A stretch of 64,000 nt of DNA from Muscardinus avellanarius (GCA_963383645.1 OY726559.1:120241405-120305404), one strand, 5' to 3'. Numbered from the stretch's first letter, positions 33,314-43,840 are shown. The notes: generated by a model from the letters alone, not told the origin. Translations and numbers: made by a program.

Positions 33314-33538
33314 GCCGGGTGTGGTGGCGCACGCTTGTAATCCCCGCGCTTGGGAGGCTGAGACAGGAGGATCACATGGGTTCGAAGCAGCCACAGCTAT
33401 TTAGTGAGGCTCTCAGCAACTTAGTGAGACCCTGTTTCCAAATAAAATATAAAATGGGTCTGGGAATATAGCCCGGAGGTAGAAAGCCTCTGGGTTCCAC
33501 CACCAGTACCACTAAAAAAAAAAAAAAAAAAAAAAAAT
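33314..33538 (+). repeat. SINE inserted in block B after duplication
   Basis: A full B1-ID element with a 23-base A-tail, flanked by the 11-bp target duplication 'caattgttaga' (33302-33312 and 33539-33549). The inverted copy has the unoccupied site at 53448-53458. Confidence 0.95.
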
Positions 33539-34440
33539 CAATTGTTAGATATAGACTACCCCCCTAAAGACCTCATGTATTAACACCAAGGCTCACATGG
33601 TGACGTCCTGACGTCTTCATCTAAGCAGTGGGCTCCCTTGGCGGTGGCCGGGCTGGCAGGGTGAGGCTGGCGAGGTGGGTCTCTGGGGTGCGACCTCGGT
33701 CCTTACACAGGTTCCTCGTCCCTTGCGCGCTCCGGCCCGCACCACTTTTGGCCTCCACCATGTCAGAGGAAGACCTGCCCCCTTCCTTTCAGCTACTCGC
33801 TGCCGGCTCTGAGAGCTGCAGCCCCGCCGCAAGTGCAGGGGACCCAGGACCTCCACGAACCCTGAGCAGGTCAGTCCTCCAAGCCTTTGGGTTACAGCTG
33901 AGAGAATTCTGACAAGACAAACCAACCATGTTTCTACTTACAGAAAACACTGAAGCCAGACGGTATTCGTCTGCGGTGACTCAGAATCCACCGTCTGGGC
34001 CAGGCCACATGTAAATGAGTGTATGTCGAGGTGCCCGAGAGCACTTACTACTGAGTCCTAGGATACATGTACCCAAGTCCTCCTACAGTGTACACACAGG
34101 ACGCCCCACCAAAAACATGTAGAATACATTAAAATCTATACTACAGCTCAAAATAATCATCTCACACATTGAAGGAAAGTCCTATAGGAGTCTTGGATTG
34201 TAAAAGATAAATCTGGGCACATTAAAAATTGTAAAGAGCTTGGAGTGGTGGCGCACGCTTGTAATTCTGCTACTTGGGAGACTGAAACAGGAGGATCGTG
34301 GTCTGTGGCCAGCCTCAGCTACTTAGTGAGGCCCTTTGCAACTCAGTGAGACCCTGTTTCAAAATAAAGAAAAAATATAGGGCTGGGGGCGTGGCTCTGA
34401 GGTACAATGCCCCCGGGTTCTGCAGTACTGGGAGGGGGAG

Positions 34441-35099
34441 AGAAAAAAAAAAAAAACTTCCCCTTCATCAAATTCTCGGGTTTCCATCTCAGGCAGGGAG
34501 CTTTCTAACTGAGCTCCCTGGTGAGACGGAGCCGGTTCTCCACGTGGCAATTGAGTCCACCTATAGGTGGGCGACCCTGCGGCTGTGGAGCTTGTGCTGG
34601 ACGCTGGATCCCAGGCCGCAGCGGAAGCCTCCAGCCTAGAGGGCGCGGGCAGGGCGAGCACAGACACTAGCACAGCACCGGCCCCGGGTCCAGCGGCTCA
34701 TGGCCTCAGCTCCTGAGCAGGCGAGGGGCGCGGGCCAGACGGCTGCCCCCGGACCCCCGGGCTTCCAACAGGAACCCGCGATTCACCACTGTGAACTCCC
34801 AGCTTCTTGTGCAGGCGGAGCGGGAAGCCGGTTCTCCTGGAGCTCAACGGGTCGCTCACCTCTGGTACAATTCTTAGCTATTGGGCTGTTAGCTATTGGT
34901 TCCAGCCAACTCCGGATGCCAGCTCTTTCTTTTATCCCGGGGGTCGGGTGCGCCTGCATTTTACTGAAAGGGATTGCTCTACTAACAATGATGTCACCAC
35001 TTGTACACCAAATTAAGTATCCCCTCCCTTGTATTTTGGGGTAAAAAAGAAGCCTTTCCTCCTTAGTTGGTTAACTTTAGTCAACCTCTTTCATGTGTG
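34441..35099. other. Unassigned GC-rich then mixed sequence
   Basis: CpG-rich around 34600-34860. Two open frames (34700-35044 and 34807-35016) overlap in different phases and contain no motif I recognise, so I do not call a gene. Confidence 0.45.
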
Positions 35100-35480
35100 T
35101 GGTGGACGGTGCTGGGGAATGAACCCAGGGACATTCTACCTCTGAGCTACACCTGTCACTCTATTTTATTTATTTGAAACAGGGTCTCACTAAGTTGACG
35201 AGAATCCCATTACTTGCTCAGACTGTCATCCAACCTGACATCCTCCTATCACAGCTTCCCAAATACTAGGATTTACAGGTGTGTGCACCTCCTCCAGCTC
35301 TTGCAAATGTTGTGTTTGGGAGGGGAGGTTCTGGGGGCTGAACCCAGGGATTCTACCTCTGAGCTACACCCCCAGCGCTATTTTATCTTTAGTTTGGAAG
35401 CGGGGTCTCAGTAAGTTGCGGAGAGCCTCGCCAAGTAGCTGCGGCTGGCCAGGAACCTGTGATCCTCCTGTCTCTGCCTT
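35100..35480 (-). repeat. Two minus-strand SINEs
   Basis: Elements at 35105-35285 and 35325-35480, the second lacking its terminal head. Confidence 0.82.
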
Positions 35481-35736
35481 CCAATCCAAATGCTTTTGAA
35501 ATGAGTTTGGCGTGGTGGCTTTGTAATTACAAGTAAGGCTGCACACGTCAGTCTTGTACAGGCGTTGTGGACACCTGTCAGATGCATGCCCGATGTAGAC
35601 ATGGGTGTGCAGTTGCTGCGTGCAGTGTTCATGTCATGCTTCTCTGAGTAAATCCTGCAAACTCATCTTCCATGGGAATGGTGCCAAATAATATTCAAAT
35701 TCCTACCCCAACTCTTCCAAGGGCCATTTCTCTGTT

Positions 35737-35740
<4 letters not shown>

Positions 35741-35793
<53 letters not shown>
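35741..35793. repeat. (CA)n microsatellite
   Basis: About 26 CA units with one AA interruption. Confidence 0.95.
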
Positions 35794-37059
35794 CTTTCTT
35801 CTCATTTGTTTTGTGGTAATCCCATAAGGACTGCAGCCATCCTGGCTTTGCTAAGGTGGGGTGCAGGTACATCAGAAGTAAGGACACAACATCCAATATT
35901 TCATTGCATTCTTTGGGAAGTTAAACTCCCATTATATTTTAAATAATTATAACTGTTTTCTTTGTTGACCTTGTCACTCTGGTCCAGGCCAGGTGACCAC
36001 CGTGATAGCTTTCTGCCCAAGCCACCTTTGCAGGAGAGTATATTAGCCAGCTTTTCATCATTTTGATAAAATACCTGAAAAAATCAAATGCAGGAGGGAA
36101 GATTTCATCGGGCTCCCGTTCCAGAGGCCCACCAGTGAGCACCGGAGGTGGGTGAAGAGAAGCAGAGAAAGAGGAGAGAAAGCCAGGAAGGAGTCAGGAA
36201 CAAAAGGGACTCAGTGACCTACCTCCTGCCACGGGACCCCACCTCCTAGGTTTCCACCACCTCCCAAGGCCCATCTAATTCTGAACCTATCGATACATCA
36301 GTCAGAGCCTTGTTATCCCACCACTTCCCCAAAGCCCCATCTCTGAGTCCAAGCATGCAACACGTGGACCACTCCGGATCCCAACTGTAACAAGGAGAAA
36401 ACTCCTGATGCTTCCTCTATGCCTTTTGTCTTTTTAAACCTTGGTTTAGCTCTTACAGTATTCAGTGAAAACAACCTAATGCCAGTGCCCCCTTTCTGTA
36501 CAACAGAGAGTGCTGAGGGCTAGGTCTTTAAATATTAACCCTCCCGGGGCACAGCGTTGTTGCCGTCGGCGCCCTGCACCTGACGGGCAGCCCTGGACAC
36601 TTAGAGGTGTTGGGAAGCTTTCTCGGTTCTTCTGTTGAGTCTCAGGAGAGGTATTTGAGCTCTTTGGCTTTTCCATACTAAGCTTGGTGATGATGATTAT
36701 TATCATTATTATCTCAGACGTCCCAAGGCTACCGGCTTCTGCGGCTTGGGGGATGGAGAGGCTGGGCACTCGCTTCTGAAGGCACAGGCCTCGGGCACTG
36801 GGCTCCGAGGGCGCAGAACCCTAAGCAGGCAGCCCGGGACGCAGGAGCCGGGAAAGGCAGCTGCGTGTGTACTTTGCAGGCATCCACCGTGGCACGGCAG
36901 AGCCCAGGCTCCGAGGGCGGATCCGCAAAAAGCCGCAGTCCGCTTCCCCACGCGGGCTGGAAGTGCGCGCGGCGCGGCTCCTTTCCCGACAGTGACTTCT
37001 TTCTAAAACTTTCTCTTTTGCCTTTTCCCTAGAAGTAATCAAGCGCCCTAGCAGGTGTT
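35794..37059. other. Unassigned; CpG-rich toward tRNA-Glu
   Basis: No repeat recognised in 35800-36480. From about 36540 the sequence is increasingly GC/CpG-rich up to the tRNA at 37060, similar to the other tRNA 5' flanks in this window. Confidence 0.45.
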
Positions 37060-37131
37060 TCCCTGGTGGTCTAGTGGTTAGGATTCGGCGCTCTCACCGC
37101 CGCGGCCCGGGTTCGATTCCCGGTCAGGGAA
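37060..37131 (+). tRNA. trnE-CTC: tRNA-Glu (CTC), copy 1
   Basis: A 72-nt cloverleaf (TCCCTGGTGGTCTAGTGGTT at the start) with acceptor TCCCTGG/TCAGGGA, discriminator A, box B GGTTCGATTCC and loop CTCTCAC, anticodon CTC. Reads GAG. TTTT starts 7 nt downstream (37138). Identical in the body to the minus-strand copy at 49466. Confidence 0.97.
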
Positions 37132-37136
37132 GATTG

Positions 37137-37210
37137 CTTTTATTACCTTTTTGGCAGTCTCCAGTTCCACGCACTTTTATTACCTTTTTGGCAGTCTCCA
37201 GTTCCACGCA
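37137..37210. repeat. 37-bp tandem duplication after tRNA-Glu
   Basis: Two exact copies of a 37-bp unit (37137-37173, 37174-37210), each beginning CTTTTATTACC. The duplication repeats the TTTT terminator. Confidence 0.92.
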
Positions 37211-37944
37211 CTCTTCACCTCAAAGTGTATTAAAAGAGCGCGAAGAGCCCCGCGAGTCGCTGGGTCCCAGAGCCTGGGAGTTAAAAAACCTTCAGCATAG
37301 GCAAGAAGAGCGACTCTTCTGCCACCTTCAACTCAAATCACACCTGCGGCTTTCAAAATCACCCTTTAAAAAATGGAGCAAGAACTTTGAGGTATGCAGA
37401 ATTTCACGGAAAGTGGAAATTTCTTTTATTTATTTTTGTTGTTGTGATCCTGGGGATTGATTGAAGGGGTAGGATTCCGTGGCTCTAATGAGTTGTCTCA
37501 AATGAGATCATTTTGGCAAAAAATAACAAATATGGTGAAGAAATAATATGGGGACAACATGCTAATTTGCCCTTGCACAGGCAGGAGAATAGTCATTAAG
37601 GTGTTTGCACCCAACACAGGCAAAATGCAATTCATAAAGATAAGGAAGAGGAACAATTGTCCAGGACCAGCAATTTCCTCTCTTAGTAGAGAAGCTCTTT
37701 GAGAGGAAGCAAGGTGGGTCTTCTTTGGGCCCTGTTAGGTAGAATACCAGAGAAAATAATTACAATTATTGGACATCTTTCTACGAAGTTTGGAAATTTA
37801 ACTGCTGATCACATGCACACACTGTCTGGGTAATGTCTACCATGTCTTTCTCTTGTATCTCCCTTTAAATGAAGTCACTTCTCTCACTTAAATCTCAGAT
37901 GTATAAAAATGTTTACTGTGCTAGCAAGAATAATAAAGAATGGA
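37211..37944. other. Unassigned sequence
   Basis: AT-rich after 37400; no RNA gene or SINE recognised. Confidence 0.4.
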
Positions 37945-38560
37945 TCAGGTCATGGTGGCCATATGCTTGTAATCCCAGTACTTGGGAGGCTGAGACAGGA
38001 GGATCGCAGGTTCAAGGACAGCAAGTAGTGGTCAACCCAGTGATATACTGTTTCAAAATAAGAAAATAAGATCAGGCTGGGTTGTAGCCCAGAGGTAGAC
38101 TGCCCTTGGGTTCAACCCTCAGTACCAAAAAATAAAAATAAACACGGTTTAAGAGCAATTGCTTTTTCACGACCTCTGCCCTACTAAAATTCTTGGACTA
38201 GTGGCCAAAGATACAAAAGGAATAATTACAGAGCAGGGCGTGGTGACGCACACTTGTAATCCCAGCATTCCCAAGGCCGAGACAGAAGGATTATGGAGGT
38301 TCGAAGCCAGCCTCAGTTACTTAGTGATGTCCTTTGCAACTCAGTGAGACCCTGTTTCAAAATAAAGAATAAAAAGAATAGGGTTGGCGGTGTCTCTTGG
38401 AGGTAGAATGCCCCTTAGTTCCATCCCCAGTACTGCAAAAAAAAAAAAAAAAAGAAGGAAAGAAAGAAAGAAAGAAAGAAAGAGAGAAAGGATACAAAAT
38501 AGGGCCAGGGGTGTAGCTTGGAGGTAGAATGGCCCTGGGTTCCACCCACAGTACAGAAGA
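37945..38560 (+). repeat. Two plus-strand SINEs, GAAA tract, ID tail
   Basis: A shortened element (37945-38132), a full element (38236-38438), A-run and (GAAA)n (38438-38490), then an ID-like unit (38500-38560). Confidence 0.85.
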
Positions 38561-38619
38561 AAAAAAAAAGAATGACTACAGCATTATCTCTAATAAAGTC
38601 GTAGAACCCATTTGATTTC

Positions 38620-38701
38620 TTTTTTCTTTTTCCTCTTTCTTTTTCTTTCTTTATCTTTTTTTTTCTTTTTTCTTTTTCTTTTTTTCTTTTTTTTTGTGTG
38701 T

Positions 38702-38742
<41 letters not shown>

Positions 38743-38815
38743 TACTGGGGGTAGAACCCAGGGGCTTTTCTACTTCCAGGCTGCAAGTGTGCACCACCAT
38801 GTCCGGCAAACCCAT
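38620..38815 (-). repeat. Pyrimidine tract, (GT)n and SINE remnant
   Basis: Impure (TTTTC)n (38610-38693), about 22 GT units (38696-38740), then a minus-strand SINE reduced to its two ends (38741-38810). Confidence 0.85.
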
Positions 38816-38881
38816 TTGATTTCAAAGCATGGAGAAATGGTGAAATAAAATGTGGAGGAAGAGAAGGAGAAAAGGCCTTTG

Positions 38882-39006
38882 CCCAAAGGAATTCAGAAGT
38901 TAACCGTGATCGCTTGGCTCTTCCTAGGATACCCAGGTCCCCCCAAAGGAATTCAGAAGTTAACCGTGATCGCTTGGCTCTTCCTAGGATACCCAGGTCC
39001 CCCCAA
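38882..39006. repeat. 60-bp tandem duplication
   Basis: Two copies with an exact 60-bp period (38882-38941, 38942-39001) and a 5-6 base start of a third. I see no mismatch inside the copies, so it is recent or maintained. Sequence is single-copy-like, not SINE. Confidence 0.95.
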
Positions 39007-39130
39007 ACACCTGGTTTCCTCTTTAGCTCTTTGGACGTGGTTCTCGCTTTCCTGACCAGCCACAGAGAAGAGGAGCATAAGGGAAACCTAGCTTGGAGAT
39101 GATTTGGGTGATTCGAGCCATGCTTGCTCA

Positions 39131-39203
39131 CACCAGATTAGGATCGAACCGCCGACCTCGCAGCGACAAGCCAGATCCCTGAACCATTGCACCACAGAAA
39201 AGA
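39131..39203 (-). pseudogene. tRNA-like locus, degenerate
   Basis: The minus strand has a box A match (TGGTGCAATGG) and box B match (GGTTCGATCC) at tRNA spacing. The T-stem and acceptor stem do not pair (TTTTCTG against the 3' side), so no good cloverleaf forms. Best read as a tRNA pseudogene; the original isotype cannot be told. Confidence 0.45.
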
Positions 39204-39239
39204 CAAGAATCCCTCCTTGCCATAGCGTGGAGAGCGAGC

Positions 39240-39660
39240 GCTCGCTCAGCGCTGGGCGGAGCCCGGCCTCCTGCAGACGGTGCAGGCTCCGGAGCCTCCG
39301 AGAGGCCGCTCGGCTTCGCTCTGGTCACCAAGCCCCGGGCGTCGGGACCCGGAATCCCGGCCAGGGCCCCCGGGGTCGCTCAGCCCTGCGGTGCAGCGGA
39401 GAAATGACAGGGAAGCGGCGGCGGCGGGGACAGAAGAGAAGCGACAGGGACGCGACGCCAGGGAGAGCCCCGAGGCCTCCGCAGGCGCGGGCGGACGGGT
39501 GGAGAGGATGCCTCGGCCGCGTCCGCACCGCGGGGAGCGAGGGGACCGCGCCGAGCGCCCAGGAGGGCAGGATGGGGACCGGCCCGGAGCAAAGCGGCCA
39601 AAGGAGGATTGCACTTACCTCTAAAGCACCAGGGCGGCCTGGGGCTCGCCGTCCTGGCGT
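39240..39660. other. CpG-rich 5' flank of tRNA-His copy 1
   Basis: Very high CpG density for about 400 bp. Open frames up to 226 codons (39104-39784) run through the tRNA itself and are compositional artefacts. Confidence 0.6.
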
Positions 39661-39665
39661 GGCGC

Positions 39666-39737
39666 GCCGTGATCGTATAGTGGTTAGTACTCTGCGTTGT
39701 GGCCGCAGCAACCTCGGTTCGAATCCGAGTCACGGCA
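39666..39737 (+). tRNA. trnH-GTG: tRNA-His (GTG), copy 1
   Basis: A 72-nt cloverleaf (GCCGTGATCGTATAGTGGTT at the start), acceptor GCCGTGA/TCACGGC, box B GGTTCGAATCC, loop TTGTGGC with anticodon GTG. The extra G-1 of mature tRNA-His is added after transcription. Reads CAC/CAT. A T-run lies about 26 nt downstream ('ctgcttttgc'). Confidence 0.97.
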
Positions 39738-39889
39738 GTTCTCCAGCCGGTCTGGGTCTCTGCTTTTGCTTCCACTTTAACTGAGTCCTCTGCTGGCGCC
39801 TCTTCCTCGGAGCCGCCCTACCGTGCTCTCCTTGAGAAGGGGAAGAGACCCCCCCCCCCCTTTTAAACAGGAAGAAATTTTCTTTTTTC

Positions 39890-39893
<4 letters not shown>

Positions 39894-39934
<41 letters not shown>
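39894..39934. repeat. (ATT)n microsatellite
   Basis: About 13 ATT units on the tail side of the minus-strand SINE that follows. Confidence 0.95.
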
Positions 39935-39935
<1 letters not shown>

Positions 39936-40600
39936 GGTGGTACTGGGGTTCCTGGAAGCCCTTCTATCTCCGGGCTACACTCCCAGACCTATTTTATTTT
40001 TTGGAAACAGGGTCTCCTAAGCCAGCGCGGCTGGCTTCGAACCTGCGCGATCCAACCAGGAAGAAATTTTCAATGACTTCAGAGTCGGAAGTTGGTGTCA
40101 TGGTCTACAACCGTTCATATTTATGCCACATCCTCCGATTTTTTTCTTTCTCTTTTTCCGGTACAGAGAATTGAACCCAAGGGCATTCTACCTCCGAGTT
40201 AGATCCCAAGCCCTATTTTATTCTTTATTTTGAAACAAGTTCTCATTAAATTGCAGAAGTCTTCCCTAAATTGCTGAGGCCAGCTTCAAACCTGGAATCC
40301 TCCTGTCTCAGCCTCCCAAGTACTGGGATTACAAATTTAGGTCACTACGCCCGGCTGATTTTCTTTCTTTCTTTCTTTTTTTTTTTTTTTTTTTTTTTTT
40401 TTTCCGGTACTGGGGATAGAACCCAGGGGCATTCTACTGCAGGGCAATACCCCCAGCCCCCCCCCCTTTTTTTTTTTATTCTTTATTTTGAAACAGGGCT
40501 TCACTAAGTATTAGCTGAGGCTGTCTGCGAACCACAATCCTCTTGTCTCAGCCTCCCAAATACTGGGATTACAAATGTGTGCCACCACACCCGGCTTCTA
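39935..40600 (-). repeat. Three minus-strand SINEs
   Basis: A truncated 'cctaagccag' subfamily element (39935-40052), a full element (40158-40358), and another with a long T-run tail side (40378-40598). Confidence 0.87.
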
Positions 40601-40930
40601 ATTTCTAAACATCACTGGTCACCGCAGCCTCTGGTGTTCCGTGGACCCATTAGTGTTCCAGAAAGAATTCCTGTCTCCAACAATGCACATAAATGCTTGT
40701 CAGTCCAAAGATGATATTTATAAGAGAAAAAATGAACTGCAGAATTTGGGAATTGTTTACCAGATTTTCTTTCTTCCCTCTAGGATGCTCTTTCCAAAAG
40801 ATTTCGATATGAGAGACACAAGAATGTGACTATTTTAGAGATAAAAGATGATTAAATTTCACCCCAAAATCTGCTGATTTTGAGGCAATTTTGAGAATAG
40901 TATTTCCCTATTCCATCTCTCCCCCCCCCT
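40601..40930. other. Unassigned AT-rich sequence
   Basis: No repeat or gene recognised. Confidence 0.4.
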
Positions 40931-40937
40931 TTTTTTG

Positions 40938-41130
40938 TGATACTGGGGATTGAACCCATGGACATTCTACCTCTGAGCCCTATTTTTTATTCTTAATTTT
41001 GAAACAGAGTCTCACTAAGTTCCAGAGGGGCTCACTAAGTAGCTGAGACTGGCCAGGAACCCGAAATTCTCCTGTCCCAGCCTCCCAAATACTGGGATTA
41101 CAAGCATGCATCACCATGCCTCACAGCTCC
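40938..41130 (-). repeat. B1-ID SINE, minus strand
   Basis: 'tgatactggggattgaacccatgg' to 'catcaccatgcctcac'. The ID half lacks part of the 'ctacacccccag' string. Confidence 0.85.
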
Positions 41131-41510
41131 CCAAATTTAGCATAATTTAAAAGTGAAGGCCAGTAACATTTGGGATTTCCCCCTACTTTTGCTTCTGAGA
41201 ATAATCTTGATTTATTCACTTTCAGAAGTTGAAATTATAATTTTAAAAATGAAGTTACTGAGATTGGCTTTCCATATTTTGAATGTAAAATGGCAGTGAT
41301 ATTACCTTAAAATATTTGAAGATGTTTTCACTTATTTTTAAACCCTCTTGGGAACTCATTATTCATGAGTTATTATTCATAAACGCATGAATAATAAACT
41401 CTAAACTGTTCTATATAATATTTTGGTCTTGAAAATTTTCTGTAATCAAAAATCAAGATGGGGAAGGAGTAGGAAGGATTTTGGTTTGTTTGCTTTGTTG
41501 TTTGTTTGCA
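41131..41510. other. Unassigned AT-rich sequence
   Basis: Contains a short inverted/direct 'attcatgagttattattcat' reiteration (41358-41395) but no gene. Confidence 0.4.
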
Positions 41511-41514
41511 TTTG

Positions 41515-42120
41515 GGATTGAGGCATTCTACCTCTGAACGACACATTCAACCCTATTTTATTTTATTTTGTGTGTGGGTGTAGAGATGGAACTCAGGGGC
41601 TGTCCGTGAACCTTGATCCTCCTGCCTCAGCCTCCCAAGCCCAGGGATTACAAGCGTGGGCCACCATGCCCACCTTAAAACAATTATTTTATTCCCTTCC
41701 TTATCCACTACTGGCCTGTGAGGAGCTTCCTCCATATTTAATCTATTCCTCCTCCTTCTCCTCCCCCTCCTCCCTCTCTGCTCCTCCCTCCTCCTTTTTC
41801 TTCTCTTCTTTTTCAGTGAAGAGCTGGAGGAAAGGGAGAAGACCCGCACATGGTTAAGACTGCAGTAAAACACTGACATACAACAGATTTTAAGTCACTT
41901 TATTTTTTAAATTTTTATCATTTATTTATTTATTTATTGTGTGTGGTACTGGGGATTGAACCCAGGAACATCCTATCTCTGAGCTACACTTCCAGCCAAT
42001 ATTTTATTCTTTATTTTGAAACAGGATCTCACTAAGTAGCTGAGGCTGGCAGCAAATTTGTAATCCTCCTCTCAGCCTCCCAGGTACTGGGATTATTATC
42101 GTGCACCACCATTCCTGGCA
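41515..42120 (-). repeat. Two minus-strand SINEs with pyrimidine spacer
   Basis: A deleted element (41515-41672), a TCC/TTC-rich stretch (41745-41815), an AAAT-type run, and a full element (41943-42120). Confidence 0.8.
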
Positions 42121-42249
42121 CCAGTCATTATATGAAGAAATTCTCAGACAGGGATAGCAGTGTTTACCTGTAAATCCCAGTACTTGGGAGGCTGAGACAG
42201 GTCCTCCATAGGAAAGGAAGATTCGCAGAATAGGGGATGTAAAATATAC

Positions 42250-42321
42250 TTCCCTGGCCGGGAATCGAACCCGGGCCGCGGCGGTGAGAGCGCCGAATCC
42301 TAACCACTAGACCACCAGGGA
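42250..42321 (-). tRNA. trnE-CTC: tRNA-Glu (CTC), copy 2
   Basis: A 72-nt minus-strand cloverleaf, anticodon CTC in CTCTCAC. Same as the 37060 copy except that the acceptor 3' strand reads CCAGGGA instead of TCAGGGA, which makes the seventh pair a Watson-Crick G-C. An AAAA run at about 42240 is the terminator on the gene strand. Confidence 0.97.
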
Positions 42322-42339
42322 AACATGAGGCCCTATTCC

Positions 42340-42374
42340 TTTCCAGGAACCCCAGTACCACACATATACACACA

Positions 42375-42408
<34 letters not shown>

Positions 42409-42510
42409 AATAATATTAATACTACTACTAATAATAATTTTTAAAAAGTAGGAGGACTGGGGGGTGTAGCTTGGATAGAATACTCCTGGATTCAGTCCCC
42501 AATACCACAC
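42340..42510. repeat. SINE fragments with (CA)n
   Basis: An ID-end fragment 'caggaaccccagtaccac' (42342-42362), a CA tract (42363-42408), and a plus-strand ID-like unit (42450-42512). Confidence 0.8.
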
Positions 42511-42948
42511 ACACACGATTTCAACTTAGAAATTCTGCAGAAACACAAGCACTTGGTCCATTGCAATCTCCCCAGAAAGAAAAGAGCATAGAAGAGCCTC
42601 AAGCTTCGTACATTTTACATTAGAGATGAGAGAAACTTTCCCTAAGACCAAAGACCTGCAAAATCAGCTACAGAAACTCCAGACTCCACGTTGTAGTCAT
42701 TTCCCGTGTTCATCCGACCTGGGGGCAAAATGGAGGTTTATTCTACCCGGAGGTTTATTCTCCCTGGAGGGCACAGGAGAGGATCCTTGGCCATAAGGCG
42801 GTAGGTAACTAGCTCATGTCAGCAAGTTTCTTTCTGTTGATATAAAAGAGCCCCAGAGATGTTGGAAATGTCTCTCCCCGCAAAGCGGCTGTGAGCACCG
42901 GAGACTGAAGTGGAAGCAAAAAGCAAAACAACGAACAAGCTGGAGAAC

Positions 42949-43020
42949 TGCCGTGACTCGGATTCGAACCGAGGTTGCTGCGGCCACAACGCAGAGTACT
43001 AACCACTATACGATCACGGC
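42949..43020 (-). tRNA. trnH-GTG: tRNA-His (GTG), copy 2
   Basis: Identical 72-nt tRNA-His on the minus strand, 3.2 kb from and facing the plus-strand copy at 39666. Flanks are also inverted matches: 'ggcgtggcgc' before the 5' end, 'agttctccagc' after the 3' end, and 'tttgcttccact' beyond. The latter contains A-runs on the plus strand that serve as the Pol III terminator. Confidence 0.97.
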
Positions 43021-43320
43021 GCGCCACGCCAGGATGCGAGATCCAGCTGCACTGGTGCTTTAGATGTAAATGCAATCCCCTTCTGGTCACCCCAGGACGG
43101 TCTCCATTCCTGCCGTCCTCGGTGCTCGGGCTCGGTTTCCCTCGCTTCCTCGCAGTGCTGACGCGGGCGGACACAGTCTCACCTCCCCAGGCCTCGGGCT
43201 TCTTCGCCGGCTCTCGTCCCCGCCATCCGCTCCCTCCTGCCCTCATCCTGAGGCCGGTGTCGGCCGCGCGGGCTGGGAGGCGGCGGACCCGCCTACAGGG
43301 ACTCAGCACCCGTGTCTGGT
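43021..43320. other. GC-rich 5' flank of tRNA-His copy 2
   Basis: CpG-rich like the flank of copy 1, with alignable sequence to about 43080 and then divergence. Confidence 0.55.
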
Positions 43321-43322
43321 GC

Positions 43323-43400
43323 AGCGGACTTGTGGCATGATTGGATAATACACTCACCTCTTAATCAAGAGGTCCTAGGTTCGCTACCAGCTGGTTTGAC
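43323..43400 (+). pseudogene. tRNA-like locus, degenerate
   Basis: A 'tggcatgattgg' box A-like string, the hairpin 'acctcttaatcaagaggt' at the anticodon-arm position and box B-like 'ggttcgctacc' have tRNA order and spacing. Acceptor and T stems do not pair. Depending on how the loop is drawn the anticodon would be AAT or CTT, so the isotype is unresolved. Confidence 0.4.
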
Positions 43401-43594
43401 GTTTCATGGAGACCTCCATTACATTCCTCTTCTTTATGGCTGGTGTCCCCGCTTCAGACACTTGCATCCTTCCAGAGAGATGGAGAGGAAACCAGGTGGT
43501 GTCTGGGAATCTAGTATCGTTGAATAACCCAAATCACCATTAATTTCTGAATTCCTCTCCACAAAAAGCATTACACATTTCTTGATTACTCCCA

Positions 43595-43840
43595 GGGCAT
43601 TCTACCTCCGAGTTACCCCCCAGTCCTATTTTTTTTTTTTTTTTTTCTTTGCGGTACTGGGGTGGAACCCAGGAACATTCTACCTCCCAGCTATACCCTC
43701 AGCCCTATTTTATATTCTTCATTTTGAAACAGTGTCTCACTAAATTGCAAAGGGCCTAAGTAGCTGAGGCTGCCTTGAACCACCCTCCTGTCTCAGCCTC
43801 TCAAATACTGGGATTACATGCTGCGCCACCACGCTGGCTT
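43595..43840 (-). repeat. Minus-strand SINE beside a T-run
   Basis: An ID fragment (43595-43628), a T-run, and a full element (43650-43840). Confidence 0.85.

Larger units (their letters stand above)
32399..34436. repeat. Duplication block B (left copy)
   Basis: Inverted match to 52560-54361. The segment 32466-32963 translates identically in the other copy over 165 codons, so identity is very high. The left copy is longer by the 236-bp SINE insertion at 33302-33549. A SINE at the outer end (34225-34436) occurs in both copies and predates the duplication. Confidence 0.95.

Noticed and set aside
33628..33912. Frame with a good ATG context starting MSEEDLPPS
   Set aside because: Looks like a plausible 5' coding exon, but the inverted copy is altered near the end of the frame and I recognise no family; kept out of the feature list as unproven.
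38882..39006. CRISPR-like array
   Set aside because: Only two adjacent units without spacers, in a mammalian genome.
38415..39131. 238-codon minus-strand frame
   Set aside because: Composed of CA and GAAA repeats, SINE and the 60-bp tandem duplication.
39104..39784. 226-codon open frame on the plus strand
   Set aside because: It runs straight through the tRNA-like locus and tRNA-His and lies in CpG-rich DNA with open frames in several phases. No protein motif.
42809..43357. 182-codon frame across tRNA-His copy 2
   Set aside because: Overlaps the tRNA and its CpG-rich flank; the repeated peptide shared with other tRNA loci comes from the tRNA sequence itself.
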